Source: Deroplatys truncata
Lineage: Eukaryota; Arthropoda; Insecta; Mantodea; Mantidae
Assembly: GCA_030765065.1 (NCBI GenBank)
Contig: CM060990.1
Location: forward strand, 665,210,618-665,274,617
Reading direction: 5' to 3'
DNA length: 64,000 nucleotides
This document shows positions 43,841 to 53,553 of the stretch, in pieces; the first letter of the stretch is position 1; the number at the start of each line of letters is the position of its first letter. Position numbers and translations under genes: made by a program. The notes beneath the pieces were generated by a model. It was not told the origin of the DNA. It did not search any database and worked only from the letters and a program-made list of their open reading frames with translations.

Positions 43841-44559
43841 GAAAACCCCAAAGATGCTTTAACCTTATTAGTATATGATGCAACAAGACTACAATCTTAT
43901 ACGAACTAGTGAGTATGTTTATGAAACGCGCGATAGCGAATTTGATAATTTTCATACGAGCGTCTTAATTACCATTATAGTCAAGTTGCATACGACTATT
44001 TTTGGTCGGCCGCACTATAATTTCAAAACTTTGAGCGTTTACAAATTGATCTTACCTTGTTAAATGTGTGTAATTAAATGCTGATTGGATTCCAGGACCT
44101 TGATCGTGTTGGCGACTACTGTAACCGATGGCAGTACTGTCGAGTCCAGGCCCTATCTATTGATTTTCAGGTAACCTGAAAGAATCGCTTATTAAAGCAG
44201 AGGAAATGAACGCCGTTTATTAAAATATTAAAATTACAATAAACGGAATTTATTTTATTTTAAATATAAATATTTCATTGTTTATAGGGGGATTGGACCC
44301 CAGGGGACTAATGCTTTAAAGGTGTCAAAACTTTTAATTGGAATATTTAGAAGAGCAATCACCAGGATAGCTTAAACACCCGCAGTGCATTTAAAAATTG
44401 TGGAAATACGTTATTGTTTTCTTTTGCTATTGTTTTCCTGGCAATAAACTATTAAATACTATATACAACAAACATCCTGAAATGCCTTTTACAATAAAAC
44501 TCTAAAAGCTATTAATAAATTGAGTAATTTTACTGCTAGTAACAGTGTTTTCAGGACCC
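43841..44559. other. Non-coding stretch, nothing recognised
   Basis: Spacer between family F copy 4 and the SINE cluster; no feature supported. Confidence 0.35.
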
Positions 44560-44583
44560 AATGATACCAATGTGTTTATTACC

Positions 44584-44930
44584 TTCTTCTTTATCTGTTT
44601 AACCTCCTCTTATGTAGGACTTACACCCCCAAGACTTGCAGGCGGGTGCCTGGGGTCAGAGGCCCGTCGAGGATCAGACAGAATATCCAGGATGGGTGAT
44701 CAGCCCGATGCCTGGTGTGGGAAGAAGGAAGTAGATGAAACGAAATGATAGTGAAATTGATGAAAGGAAAGGTGATGATGGAGCAGTTGGTGGAATGAAT
44801 GGCGGGGGAAACCGGTGAACCCGGAGAAAACCCGCCAAGACTACAAATCCCACATGTGGGTCCCTGGGACTGAACCCGGGCCGCCTCGGTGAGAGGCGAG
44901 CGGTCTAACCACTCGGCCACGGCGCCGCCA
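44584..44930 (-). mobile_element. SINE family B, copy 2
   Basis: Complete minus-strand copy. Head GGCGGCGCCGTGGCCGAGTG, B box GGGTTCAGTCCC, body GGGACCCACATGTGGG, GGCGGGTTTTCTCCGGG, GGTTTCCCCCGCCATTC, tail GGGCTGATCACCCATCCTGG and GTAAGTCCTACATAAGAGG. The target duplication is TGTTTATTACC (44573-44583, 44931-44941). Ser/Leu-type tRNA origin is inferred from the A box. Confidence 0.93.
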
Positions 44931-44945
44931 TGTTTATTACCGTCC

Positions 44946-45194
44946 AAAAAAAAAATTGCGTTTTACATATGAACGCTCTTTAACTACTATTGTCCTTTTG
45001 CTCAGAGGCCTCTTTATCAGACTTGAGGTTCTTTTAGGTGCCGTAAATCTACGACACGGGAGCACCGGCTTTACTTCCCTTCATGCTAAGGATTTTTACG
45101 CCCGAAAAAATACATTGCCCTCCGCCGGGTTTGAACCCGCGACCTCTAGCGAACTAGAGGCTCGCCTGGTAACCACTACATCACGGAGGTCGGC
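44946..45194 (-). mobile_element. SINE family A, copy 3
   Basis: Minus-strand copy with A-rich 3' end at the left and tRNA head at the right (reverse complement TGATGTAGTGGTTACCAGG). A 3' segment (GTCCCATTCTATATTGGGCG region) is deleted. Flanked by ATTACCGTCC (44936-44945, 45195-45204), overlapping the duplication of the adjacent SINE B. Confidence 0.92.
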
Positions 45195-45380
45195 ATTACC
45201 GTCCAGGAAAACAGGTTATAGGACCAGTGCCCCTCAGCATAATGAGGAAAGTGAGGATTTGCAATAGGAAGCGGTCCTGACCTGCCTATCCTGATGGTAC
45301 AAATTTGCCGTGCGTAAGTGGCCTGAGGCCGGCGGTCGGGTTGGCAGGTCCAGGTCTTTCGCGGGCTGTAACACCATAGA

Positions 45381-45690
45381 ATCCATTTACATATATAGAT
45401 TTGGAAGTGTATAAGAACGCCTCAGAAAATATGTGACAAATCCACTCTATTGAAACGAATGTAAGTAGCAGATTATTATTAGACTCAAGTACGTTTTTAC
45501 GGCAAGAATTATTGTAAGTTCAGACCTTGAAAATGATTTACTTCTTCTACTGTGAATTCCTATCAGCTTTTTGTCATTGTGATTATTTATTTCCCTTCAA
45601 TAAAGTCATTACATTAGTAATTTTTCTTGGTGAGACGTTATGTTTTCAACCTAGGGCCTTAGAACTCTACACAGAACGAAATATACGCAT
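45381..45690. other. Non-coding spacer
   Basis: Nothing recognised. Confidence 0.35.
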
Positions 45691-45703
45691 CGTAGAGCAA
45701 ATA

Positions 45704-46065
45704 TTTTCATTCATTCATTATCTGTTTACCCTCCTCTTATGTAGGACTTACACCCCCAGGACTTACAAGCGGGTGCCTGGGGTCAGAGGCCCGTCGAGGA
45801 GCAGATATTCATGGATCAGACAGAGCATCCAGGATGGGTGATCAGCCCGATGCCAGGTATGGGATGAAGGAAGTAGATGAAACGAAATGTTGGTGATGAT
45901 GGAGCAGTTGGTGGAATGAATGGCGGGGGAAACCGGAGAACCCGGAGAAAACCCGCCCAGACGCCGCTTCGTCCACCACAAATCCCACATGCAGGTCCCT
46001 GGGATTGAACCCGGGCCGCCTAGATGGGAGGCGAGCGGTCTAACCACTCGGCCACGGCGCCGCCG
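45704..46065 (-). mobile_element. SINE family B, copy 3
   Basis: Best-preserved B copy: A box TGGCCGAGTGGTTAGACC, B box GGGTTCAATCCC, and the tail with CTGATCACCCATCCTGGATG, CTCCTCGACGGGCCTCTG and TAAGTCCTACATAAGAGG. Flanked by the perfect 13-bp duplication CGTAGAGCAAATA (45691-45703, 46066-46078). Full length about 362 bp. Confidence 0.95.
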
Positions 46066-46243
46066 CGTAGAGCAAATAGCTAGTATTTAATTTCCAGATA
46101 TGCTTTTGAATTTTCAAAGATAATACTGAGGTGAAGAATGACTGATAACTTTCATCTAATACCCACTTTTGTAAAACTTGAAATCAAGTTTCCTACATTC
46201 TACCCAAAAAATTTACCCATCTAGCCAGTAGTACAAAATAAAA

Positions 46244-46775
46244 TGTTATCGGGAGTTTGGCTCCGGGCAGCCGAGGAATAAACAACGATAATTATCGCTC
46301 GCCAGCGTAAACACCGGAAGCTCTAACGCTAGATAACCAGAATCTTCTAGATGTTTCTCCTTCTCGATCGTTGGAGGACCCTTTGGAAATTTCCATTGGC
46401 TATATAAGCGAGCGGTCTCCTGAGAGGAATTGAGTCAGCGAGCGAGTTAACGAGTGCGATTCTGGTGCGACTTCAAGCGTGGCTCTACAAGTGAGTTTGT
46501 GACGACTACTGTGACGTGCTGTGAGTGCTGCTGAAGGAGAGATGAAATAAGTATTGTGTTCGACTCCCCAGAGAGTGAACCGTCCGAAAGAATTGGCTAC
46601 GTCGTGAGTAATGCATTGCGCCGCTACGTCAGGAGGGAAAGTGAAGTGAGAGGGAAATTGAACTGGTTTAAATTAGTGAAGCGGCTGTGTGAACTAAGTG
46701 AAATCCCACTAAAGTTGAACTAGATAAAAACAGTGAACTGACATTGAGAACTTAGGGAAGTTACAATATATAAAC
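46244..46775 (+). mobile_element. Family G repeat, copy 2, LTR-like with promoter
   Basis: Partner of 22393-22755. Starts TGTTATCGGGAGTTTGGC. The heat-shock-like array is decayed but in the same phase (CTTCT, CGATC, GTTGG, AGGAC, CCTTT, GGAAA, TTTCC from 46360 to 46394). TATATAA at 46401-46407 and TCAGCG at 46434 keep the same spacing as copy 1. It carries about 170 bp downstream of the start that copy 1 lacks. Confidence 0.68.
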
Positions 46776-46833
46776 GTATCTAATTGGCGGAGAATTTGAT
46801 AAGCATTCAATATCTTGGAGACATAGTTTTGGG

Positions 46834-47092
46834 TCGGCTTTCGTGGTGTAATGGTTACCATACTAGCCTCTAGTTCCCGAGATGGCGGGTTCAAACACGG
46901 CGGAGGACGATGGATTTTTCGGGCGTAAAAATCCTTAGCATGGCTTCTTCGGAAGGGAAGTGTTGTAGATTTACGGCACGTAACAGAACCTCAAGCCTGA
47001 TAAAGAGGCCTCTGAGCAAAATTACGGTCTTTCACGCCCAATATAGAATGGCACGCAGCAGTTAAAGAGCGTCCGTAAATATAACTCAATTT
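46834..47092 (+). mobile_element. SINE family A, copy 4
   Basis: Head TTTCGTGGTGTAATGGTTACC, B box GGGTTCAAACACGG, body GGACGATGGATTTTTCGGGC, AGGCCTCTGAGCAAAATTA, CACGCCCAATATAGAATGGC, AGTTAAAGAGCGTCCG. A piece between TTCGG and GATTTACGG is shortened. No certain target duplication. Confidence 0.9.
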
Positions 47093-47992
47093 TTTCGGGT
47101 AGTAAATAACCAAAACTTTGCTTTAAGCCAAATAATTCTCACACCTCTAGGTGCTCCAATTTGAAACATGCAATGAACTATCTTGAGAGATCGGAAGGGG
47201 AGCCTCGCCTATCAGTTTGTAATAAACACACTCAGAGATCGCGTAGCGATCGACATTCCATTTTGGTGATTACTCGTGCATTATATCGAAGGCCCAAGCA
47301 ATCGACATTCGGTATTAATGAATAAATAATGCGTGGGTTTAAGTAGTTTTCTGCAAAATTGTAAAGCTCAGAAGAGGGACATGGAGATGTAAATGAAGTG
47401 TTTGCGAATGCGTAAACAGCAGGATGCAATTACCAGCGCATGAGAACATTCACGGGCATTATCTACACATTGTTTTTTGTGCAGCTTCTTAATTATAGAC
47501 GTTACGAGTTCCGCCCCGGTTTGTTCGAACTTGTTGTTATACTCTGCGCTGTTTATGGAAATGACAGTCGCGCTAATTGCCTAATAAAATTAAACTTTCT
47601 TAACAACTCTGTAGTTCGTTGTTATTCGTTTGACTATAAAAATTGCCCATGGTATTTATACCTGCTTTACTGTTAAATTATTTACTTCGTTAAGGGTGCC
47701 CGCAGCTGATATTTGGCCAGGCTTTCAAAGAATTATGTCCAAAAATAATTTGATCCTTTAGCTTCAGTTAAATACTGTTGCTTGTGCTTTTGGAGCCTTT
47801 TAATGATTCAATACGTAATCATTTAATGCCCAAAGCACGCGGCCTTTGACCTGTATTTACTTCCAATGCCATTTACTCGAATTTAATTCTTCTTTCAGAT
47901 TTATGCACTAAAATGTTCATTACAATGCAGTCTGTACCTGGTCCTGCTCAAAATCAAACGCAGAAGAAAATTAAAATTATATTCAGAATTTG
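47093..47992. other. Non-coding stretch, nothing recognised
   Basis: About 900 bp without a supportable feature; open frames near 47440-47676 have no homology. Confidence 0.35.
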
Positions 47993-48737
47993 TTACTTTC
48001 TCGTATGTATAGAAGTATTGCATTTCACCCAAAAATAACATATCGAGATTTCACCGGAAATTCATATTTTGAGACACGTTTTTTAGAAAAAGGTCCGTGT
48101 CGAATAAATACCAAACTTGGTACTTAGGTTCAGTGCCTTCCACAGATGTGACACGAAGATTTTCGAGAAAATCCCCCACCCCAACTACCCCTTACAGGGA
48201 ACATTTTTGGAAAAATTTTATTTTCTCAAAAATGTTTCTAACGATTTCGATTAAAATACCATATCTTTAAGATACTTTCATGAGAAATGAAATGTATATT
48301 TTCTGGGAACGCTTTCAGAGGTCCTCTTCATTCTAAATGACTTTTGCATAACCGGTAAACCGTAAGAGATAGACAAAATTTTACTACACAAAGATATAGA
48401 TCTCGTTAAAACACAATTTATGTCATACACACTTTTTTGTGAGAGTTTTATTTGTGTGAATTTTCCAATGCTTATATTTTTCTCAAATGGGATTTTTTTT
48501 AATGTCTAGGACCTGCAAGGAGAATGGAATGCTACACATAACGACCAGCCCTTAAATGATTTGACTATCGCTTAAGGTCTACTATGTTCCCAAATTCCCC
48601 TTGCACCTATAAGAAAATTAGCACAAGATAATTTCTGCAAAAGTTATCTCCATTTACATGAAGTAGATGGAGGAATAAGTGTTTATAAAAATAGTTTTAC
48701 AAGAGTAGAGAAAGTCGTGCGAGTGCAACACCTCAAA
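47993..48737 (-). mobile_element. Family H element, copy 8
   Basis: TTACTTTCTCGTATG start, GAGATTTCACCGGAAATTC, ATACCAAACTTGGTACTTAG, CCCTTACAGGGAACATTTTT, GATTAAAATACCATATC, end AGAGTAGAGAAAGTCGTGCG then GCAACACCTCA. Both ends recognisable. Confidence 0.82.
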
Positions 48738-49038
48738 TTTTCTTCTGGAACAATCAGATGAATTTAAAATTAGGTAGATGCTAGTTTTGTGTAAGAGTAT
48801 ATAAATAATGAGGTAGTTTTTAATTTTTTTCAATGTTACGGTTTATGCATTGTATGCAACATCTAATTAGCATAATGAGAGAGAAATTTTTTTTTTTCTA
48901 GAAAGCTGTTAAAGATGTCTGCAGGAAGTTTAAAACGCCCTTGCGGTTGAGCAGCATGTGAAAACATTTAGATAAAAGCTACAAGACTTAAAGCGGTTAA
49001 AATGCAACTGCTTAAACACATGTTTAGGCACTGGAGAG
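48738..49038. other. Non-coding spacer
   Basis: Nothing recognised. Confidence 0.35.
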
Positions 49039-49046
49039 TTCCATTC

Positions 49047-50146
49047 ACCGAGCGGGATGGCTCATGCGGTAACCTCTGTGGCCGCATTTGGGAGGTCCCG
49101 GGGCCAACCAATCTGACCGAAGGTTTTTTCGCGGTTTTCCTCGGTCGCTAGGTGAATGCTAGTTTGGATAAGTTGATTTGCGAATTCTCCTATCATCCCT
49201 TTCATCACTACATTTCAATTCCTTCTTCACCGCCATACCGGGCATTGGGCTGATCACCCATCCTGGATATGCTATGATCTAGAGTTTGCTTGCTCCTCGA
49301 CAGGGTACTGACCGAAGGTATTGGGCTGATCACCCATCCTGGACATGCTATGATCTAGAGATTGCTTGCTCCTCGACAGGCTACTGACCCAAGGCATTGG
49401 GCTGATCACCCATCCTGGATATGCTATGATCTAGAGTTTGCTTGCTCCTCGACAGGCTACTGACCCAAGGCATTGGGCTGATCACCCATCCTGGACATGC
49501 TACGGTTCAGAGTTTTCTTGCTCCTGGACAGGCTAATGACCGAAGGCATTGGACTGATCACCCATCCTGAATATGCTATGATTCAGAGTTTCCTGGCTCC
49601 TCGACAGGCTGCTGACCCAAGATATTGGGCTGAACATCCATCCTGGATATGCAATGATTCAGAGTTTGCTTGCTCCCCGAGAGGATACTGACCCAAGGCA
49701 CTGGGCTGATCACCCATCCTGGATATACTATGATCCAGAGTTTGCTTGCTCCTAGACAGGCTACTGACCCAAGGTATTGAGCTGATCACCCATCCTTGAT
49801 ATGCTATGATTCAGAGTTTCCTGGCTCCTTGACACGCTACTGACTGAGGGAATTGGGCTGAATATCCATCCTGGATTTGCTATGATCTAGAGTTTGCTTG
49901 CTCCTCGAGAGGCTGCTGACCCACGGCATTGGGCTGATCACTCATCCTGGACATGCTATGGTCTAGAGTTTGCTTACTCCTCGAGAGGCCACTGACACAA
50001 GGTATTGGGCTGATCACCCATCCTGAATATGCTATGATCCAGAGTTTGCTTGCTCCTCGAGAGGCTGCTGACTCAAGGCACTGGCTAGTAAGTCCTTGAG
50101 GGCGTAAGTCCTATAAAGAGGAGGGTAATCATTTAAAAAAGAAGTC
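49047..50146 (+). mobile_element. SINE family C, copy 1, expanded by an internal array
   Basis: Head CCGAGCGGGATGGCTCATGC and B-box region GGGAGGTCCCGGGGCC (decayed), body GACCAATCTGACCGAAGG, TCGCGGTTTTCCTCGGTCGC, then 11 tandem 76-bp units, then the tail GTAAGTCCTTGAGG and GTAAGTCCTATAAAGAGG. The 8-bp direct repeat TTCCATTC flanks the whole (49039-49046, 50147-50154), so the array sits within one SINE insertion. The other C copy (12512-12860) has a single unit. Confidence 0.88.
49244..50079 (+). repeat. 11 x 76-bp tandem array inside the SINE
   Basis: Units start (ATTGGG or variant) at 49244, 49320, 49396, 49472, 49548, 49624, 49700, 49776, 49852, 49928 and 50004: every spacing is exactly 76. 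Each unit reads about GGGCTGATCACCCATCCTGG, ATATGCTATGATCTAGAG, TTTGCTTGCTCCTCGACAGG, CTACTGACCCAAGGC. Units differ by several substitutions but I see no insertions or deletions. Units 5-7 and 8-10 share variants (TTCCTGGCTCC, TGAA-ATCCATCC), hinting at a three-unit (228-bp) higher-order repeat. Open frames through it are incidental since 76 is not a multiple of 3. Confidence 0.95.
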
Positions 50147-50154
50147 TTCCATTC

Positions 50155-50500
50155 TCCAGATTACTTCAAAAGTACTTCTTCAATATAGGCTTCACTATAA
50201 ATGGCACTTCCTAATCAAAAGAAAAACATTCATTGTTCCATGTAGAAACAGGTGAACAATGACGGTTATCCACACAACACAAGGAAGTAACCGCCTTCAT
50301 CTGAATGTTGTTTGTGTTGGACACTATATTTCAGCACAGTTTGGTAGATCTTGACCAGATAAAGCCGCAGGTTAAAGAAAATCATAATTAAAAGTAGCTA
50401 ATTCCTGCTCTCTGATTCCGTTACGGAATACAGAAATTCCCCTGTAAGAGAAGTTTCATTGCTGGCTCTTTGCGAAATTGCTGCACCAATTTTTTTCCCT
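50155..50500. other. Non-coding spacer
   Basis: Nothing recognised. Confidence 0.35.
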
Positions 50501-50820
50501 TTTTACTTTCTTTATCACGTACGTAGTAGGTAGCGAAGGTATTGCATTTCACCCAAAATTCGATACCAAGGTTTCACTGGAAATACATATTTTGATGCAC
50601 CTTGAATCCAAAAAGGCCATTTTTAGAAAAAAGGTTCCATGTGTGTGTGTCTGTGAACAGCCTAATTCAAAAACGTAAAATCGGATAAATACCGAAACGT
50701 GGTATTTAGGTTCAGCGGCTAATAAAAATGTGACACGAAAATGACACTCTTTACGTGGGTCATTTTTTAGAAAATAAAAGCTTTCGAAAACTGTTAGGAC
50801 TGTTTATTAAAATACCATAT

Positions 50821-51329
50821 TGTAGGTCACCCTTGGAGCCGTGTACTCCGCGGGGCTGACAGTAGGGGCAATAGACTCAGACGGTAAGGCAGGTCGGTAC
50901 CGGGGTGCAGAATATGGTGCCAGGGATTGTGTAAAGAGCTAATGAATATATTCTTGGATACTGTAACATATCGTTGGGGCCCCTCGGTAGAGGGGTCTTG
51001 CGTGCAAGAACTTAGACGTAACCACACATCTCTTACCTGGAATTCTCTGGCGGGACTTGCTGTGCACTGAATTAAAGGTTAACTGTTTAAAGTAGGGCGT
51101 AGGAGCCCTGACGAGCGTAGTTTCGGCGTCGTAGCGTGTCGAAGAGGATAGAGAGCGATTGACCTACATACATGGCCAATATATACTCTTCAGAAAGCCA
51201 AGTAAGGGAACTGGTGTCCTACAAGCCAGTGCTTTCTACATTGTCACATCTTTCCACACTTCATGAAATCTAATGCAATCCCCCTGACCTGGTTCAAACC
51301 GTACGATGGAACATAGAGATGCAATATAG
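50821..51329. mobile_element. Unknown 509-bp GC-richer insertion in H copy 9
   Basis: Begins TGTAGGTCACCCTTGGAGCC, ends ATAGAGATGCAATATAG. The flanking family H sequence is split with a CATAT direct repeat (50816-50820, 51330-51334) whose removal restores the family H phrase ATACCATATTGAAGATA. No terminal inverted repeats, no tRNA boxes, no coding. GC-richer than its surroundings (GGGGCCCCTCGGTAGAGGGG hairpin-like at about 50973). Solo LTR is possible; alternatively TG...CA ends would give TGTAGG...GATGCA with an ATAT duplication. Confidence 0.6.
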
Positions 51330-51634
51330 CATATTGAAGATATTTTACATGAAAAAATGCATATCTTAAATTTTTTGGAATAGCCTGTGGTCCTCCCAGT
51401 CTTCTTCATTCTGAAGGAATTTTGTATAATCTTGTAGGTATAACTAACCGGCAAACGTTAAGCGATAGATGAAAACCTACTCCACAAAAATATGGAACAC
51501 AATTTATCTCATATAACCTTTGTAGCATCAGCTATTTCTGAGATGCCCGTTATTAATGGTTCGAATTGTTTAATATATACTTAAGCCCTTCTTTTAAATT
51601 CTTGTCAATTTTCAGTTGTTTCTTAAATTGAAAT

Positions 51635-51922
51635 TAAATTTAGTTTTATTTATGGATGCTCTTTAACTCCTATGGGTCTTAGCGTCCCATTCTATATTGG
51701 GCGTGAAAGATTGGTCATTTTGTCGAGAGGCTTCTTCATCAGGCTTGATGTTCTTTTACGTCCGTAAATCTACGACACGGGACCACCGGCTTTACTTCCC
51801 TTCCAAAGGAAGACATGCTAAGGATTTTTACGCCCGAAAAAGCCATCGTCCTCCGTCGGTTTTAAACCCCCGACCTCAGGAACCAGAGGCTAGCAAGGTA
51901 TCCCTAGACCATGAAGGACGTC
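51635..51922 (-). mobile_element. SINE family A, copy 5, in H copy 9
   Basis: Full-length minus-strand copy: TTTTATTTATGGATGCTCTT, TATTGGGCGTGAAAGATTGG, GACCACCGGCTTTACTTCCC, TACGCCCGAAAAAGCC, head ending near GACCATGAAGGACG. Inserted after TTTCAGTTGTTTCTTA of the host element. No clear duplication. Confidence 0.88.
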
Positions 51923-52145
51923 CAGCATGGAATTTAAGGCCAGCATATAGCGTATGCTATACCGCTGTTCCTACCGCTGTTCTGCTTGTATCTATAACGA
52001 AATGTGTATTTTAGCCATTTCTGCAAAGGTTTATTTTGAATAAACTGAGGTAGATAGAAAAATAAACTTACATAATAATATTAATTTATATACCCACTAA
52101 TAAAGATAGTGGGTGGAGAAACTTGTGTGAATAAAACACATCAGA

Positions 52146-52855
52146 ATGTTTTTAAATAGGTGTGAAGTAACGAGATTGTTTCTGCTATATAGCAAATTGT
52201 GTATATACGTAATTTTTTAAACCAGAATGAGAGACAGAGTCGGTGTGGGTGTAAGTTTTGTTTTTTTACAGTGTTTGAGTACCACAAAAATGCTTAACGC
52301 GCGCTTCCCCTGCAGCTGGGTGGGCAACACCACATCCGATGGGTTGGCAGCTGTCCCACAGCAGTATCCATGCCGAGTTTCAGCAGCCGGCCTTATTACA
52401 TTTTGCTAATGACTGCATTATAGGGTGGATATATAATGTAGCTAAAACAGTTGCTTGTATTTAAAAATGCCTTCAATTATATGCGCTGCATTAAGTCTAG
52501 CAGAGATTATCATGTATAAAACGAAAAGATGCTAAATTTAGAAGAACAGGGCATGTGGGCAAAATATAAAAAAAATAAACTACATATGCTTTGTGCAAGG
52601 TCTTTTTTAATAATTCTGTATGTGAATTATGGTGCCACCAAAAACACTGAAATCTTCTTTTCTTGCTGACTTAACGTTCAAGACTTAAATAAGTGTTTCG
52701 CATCTCCATTCCTCTCTTTACATAGAATTTCGCTTCCCGAGCTAATGACCACAACCTTCCACCCGACATAAAAGGGGGAGCATAAATTGGTTACCATGCT
52801 CTTCCTTTGATGGTTTATGAAGTTTCAGACATACAGACATTTTCTACAAACGACG
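52146..52855. other. Non-coding stretch; GC-richer patch unexplained
   Basis: 52280-52400 is GC-richer (TTCCCCTGCAGCTGGGTGGG, TGGCAGCTGTCCCACAGCAG) and carries a 60-codon open frame without recognisable homology. Exon status cannot be judged. Nothing else seen. Confidence 0.35.
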
Positions 52856-53372
52856 TAGTAGTAGTGGTGGTGGTATTTATTCAGTACTTGCATAAGATAA
52901 TCGCATGGGTCCCAAGACCGTACATGCTCTCTAGAAAAATATCTGGTCTGTAAACCTGATTTGCATAATCGACCGGAAAATAACTATTTTATAATCACAA
53001 CACTATAAACATACACATAAAATGAAAACTACTCTGGATCACACAAGCGCGCACACACTCACTCGCACACAAATGCTCAAGTACCACGTATGTTCAAAGA
53101 AAATTTACATAAGCACCTTATCTCTTAGTACACGTAGATCCATTAAGTATGTGCCTAAGCTTGGTGAGTTTTGGCTGTTTAGAATCAAATCCCAGTATGC
53201 TGTCCTCCGTCTGTTGGAAGCCAAAACTACTTCCGATAATAAGTTGTTCCCAACACCCTCCATCTGCACGCATGCTTCCTGTTCCCCGTATAATAGTCAA
53301 ATCCTCCTACCAGCATCATCAATAATCTTGCGAGCTTTCCTCCCTCCCAACACATGACGTGTTACTTATGGG
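52856..53372 (-). pseudogene. LINE family J 3' end, copy 2
   Basis: Minus-strand copy of the 3' end at 11667-12236. The frame fragments read GRRKARKIIDDAGRRI, a stop, LASNRRRTAYWDLILNS, LGTYLMDLRVLRDKVLM. The zinc motif is destroyed by a deletion. The 3' untranslated part keeps ATATTTTTCTAGAGAGCATG and ends AATAAATACCACCACCAC then TACTACTAC, so the tail mixes ACC and ACT units. 5'-truncated, as is usual for LINE insertions. Confidence 0.85.
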
Positions 53373-53553
53373 TCTAAATGTGTCTTTGCAGGAACAAATA
53401 GTAACATTTGTTGTTAGATTTGATAATTATGCTTCTTAAATCCTAAGCCCCAGTCCTAGATCCTCTATAGTTTGGGCCCTGTAATGCAGTTTATTTAAAA
53501 AATAATACAGTATATGTTAATTAAAATAAAATAATTATATCAATGACAAAATA

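Larger units (their letters stand above)
44560..45380 (+). repeat. Family P repeat, copy 3, split by two SINEs
   Basis: Right part (45205-45380) reads GTTATAGGACCAGTGCCCC, CAGCATAATGAGGAAAGTG, TTTGCCGTGCGTAAG, CGGCGGTCGGGTTGGCAGG, matching 9640-9830. Its upstream neighbour has been displaced by SINE B (44584-44930) and SINE A (44946-45194). Confidence 0.55.
50501..52145 (-). mobile_element. Family H element, copy 9, with two insertions
   Basis: Start TTTTACTTTCTTTATCACG, end GGTGGAGAAACTTGTGTG then AAAACACATCAGA. Carries the unknown insert 50821-51329 and a SINE A at 51635-51922. Removing both leaves a normal copy with ATTAAAATACCATAT, GGCAAACGTTAAGCGATAG, ACGAAATGTGTATTTTAGCC. Confidence 0.82.

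Noticed and set aside
44872-44930. tRNA-Ser/Leu gene on the minus strand
   Set aside because: It is the head of SINE B with a SINE body and target duplications.
44956-45267. 103-codon and similar open frames across SINE A copies (also 9105-9419, 51697-52014, 59621-59923)
   Set aside because: The same frame appears in several SINE copies because the SINE sequence happens to be open; it is not a gene.
49244-50079. CRISPR array
   Set aside because: Head-to-tail repeats have no unique spacers, and the sequence is a eukaryotic SINE-derived minisatellite.
53022-53357. 111-codon plus-strand open frame
   Set aside because: Antisense to LINE J copy 2.
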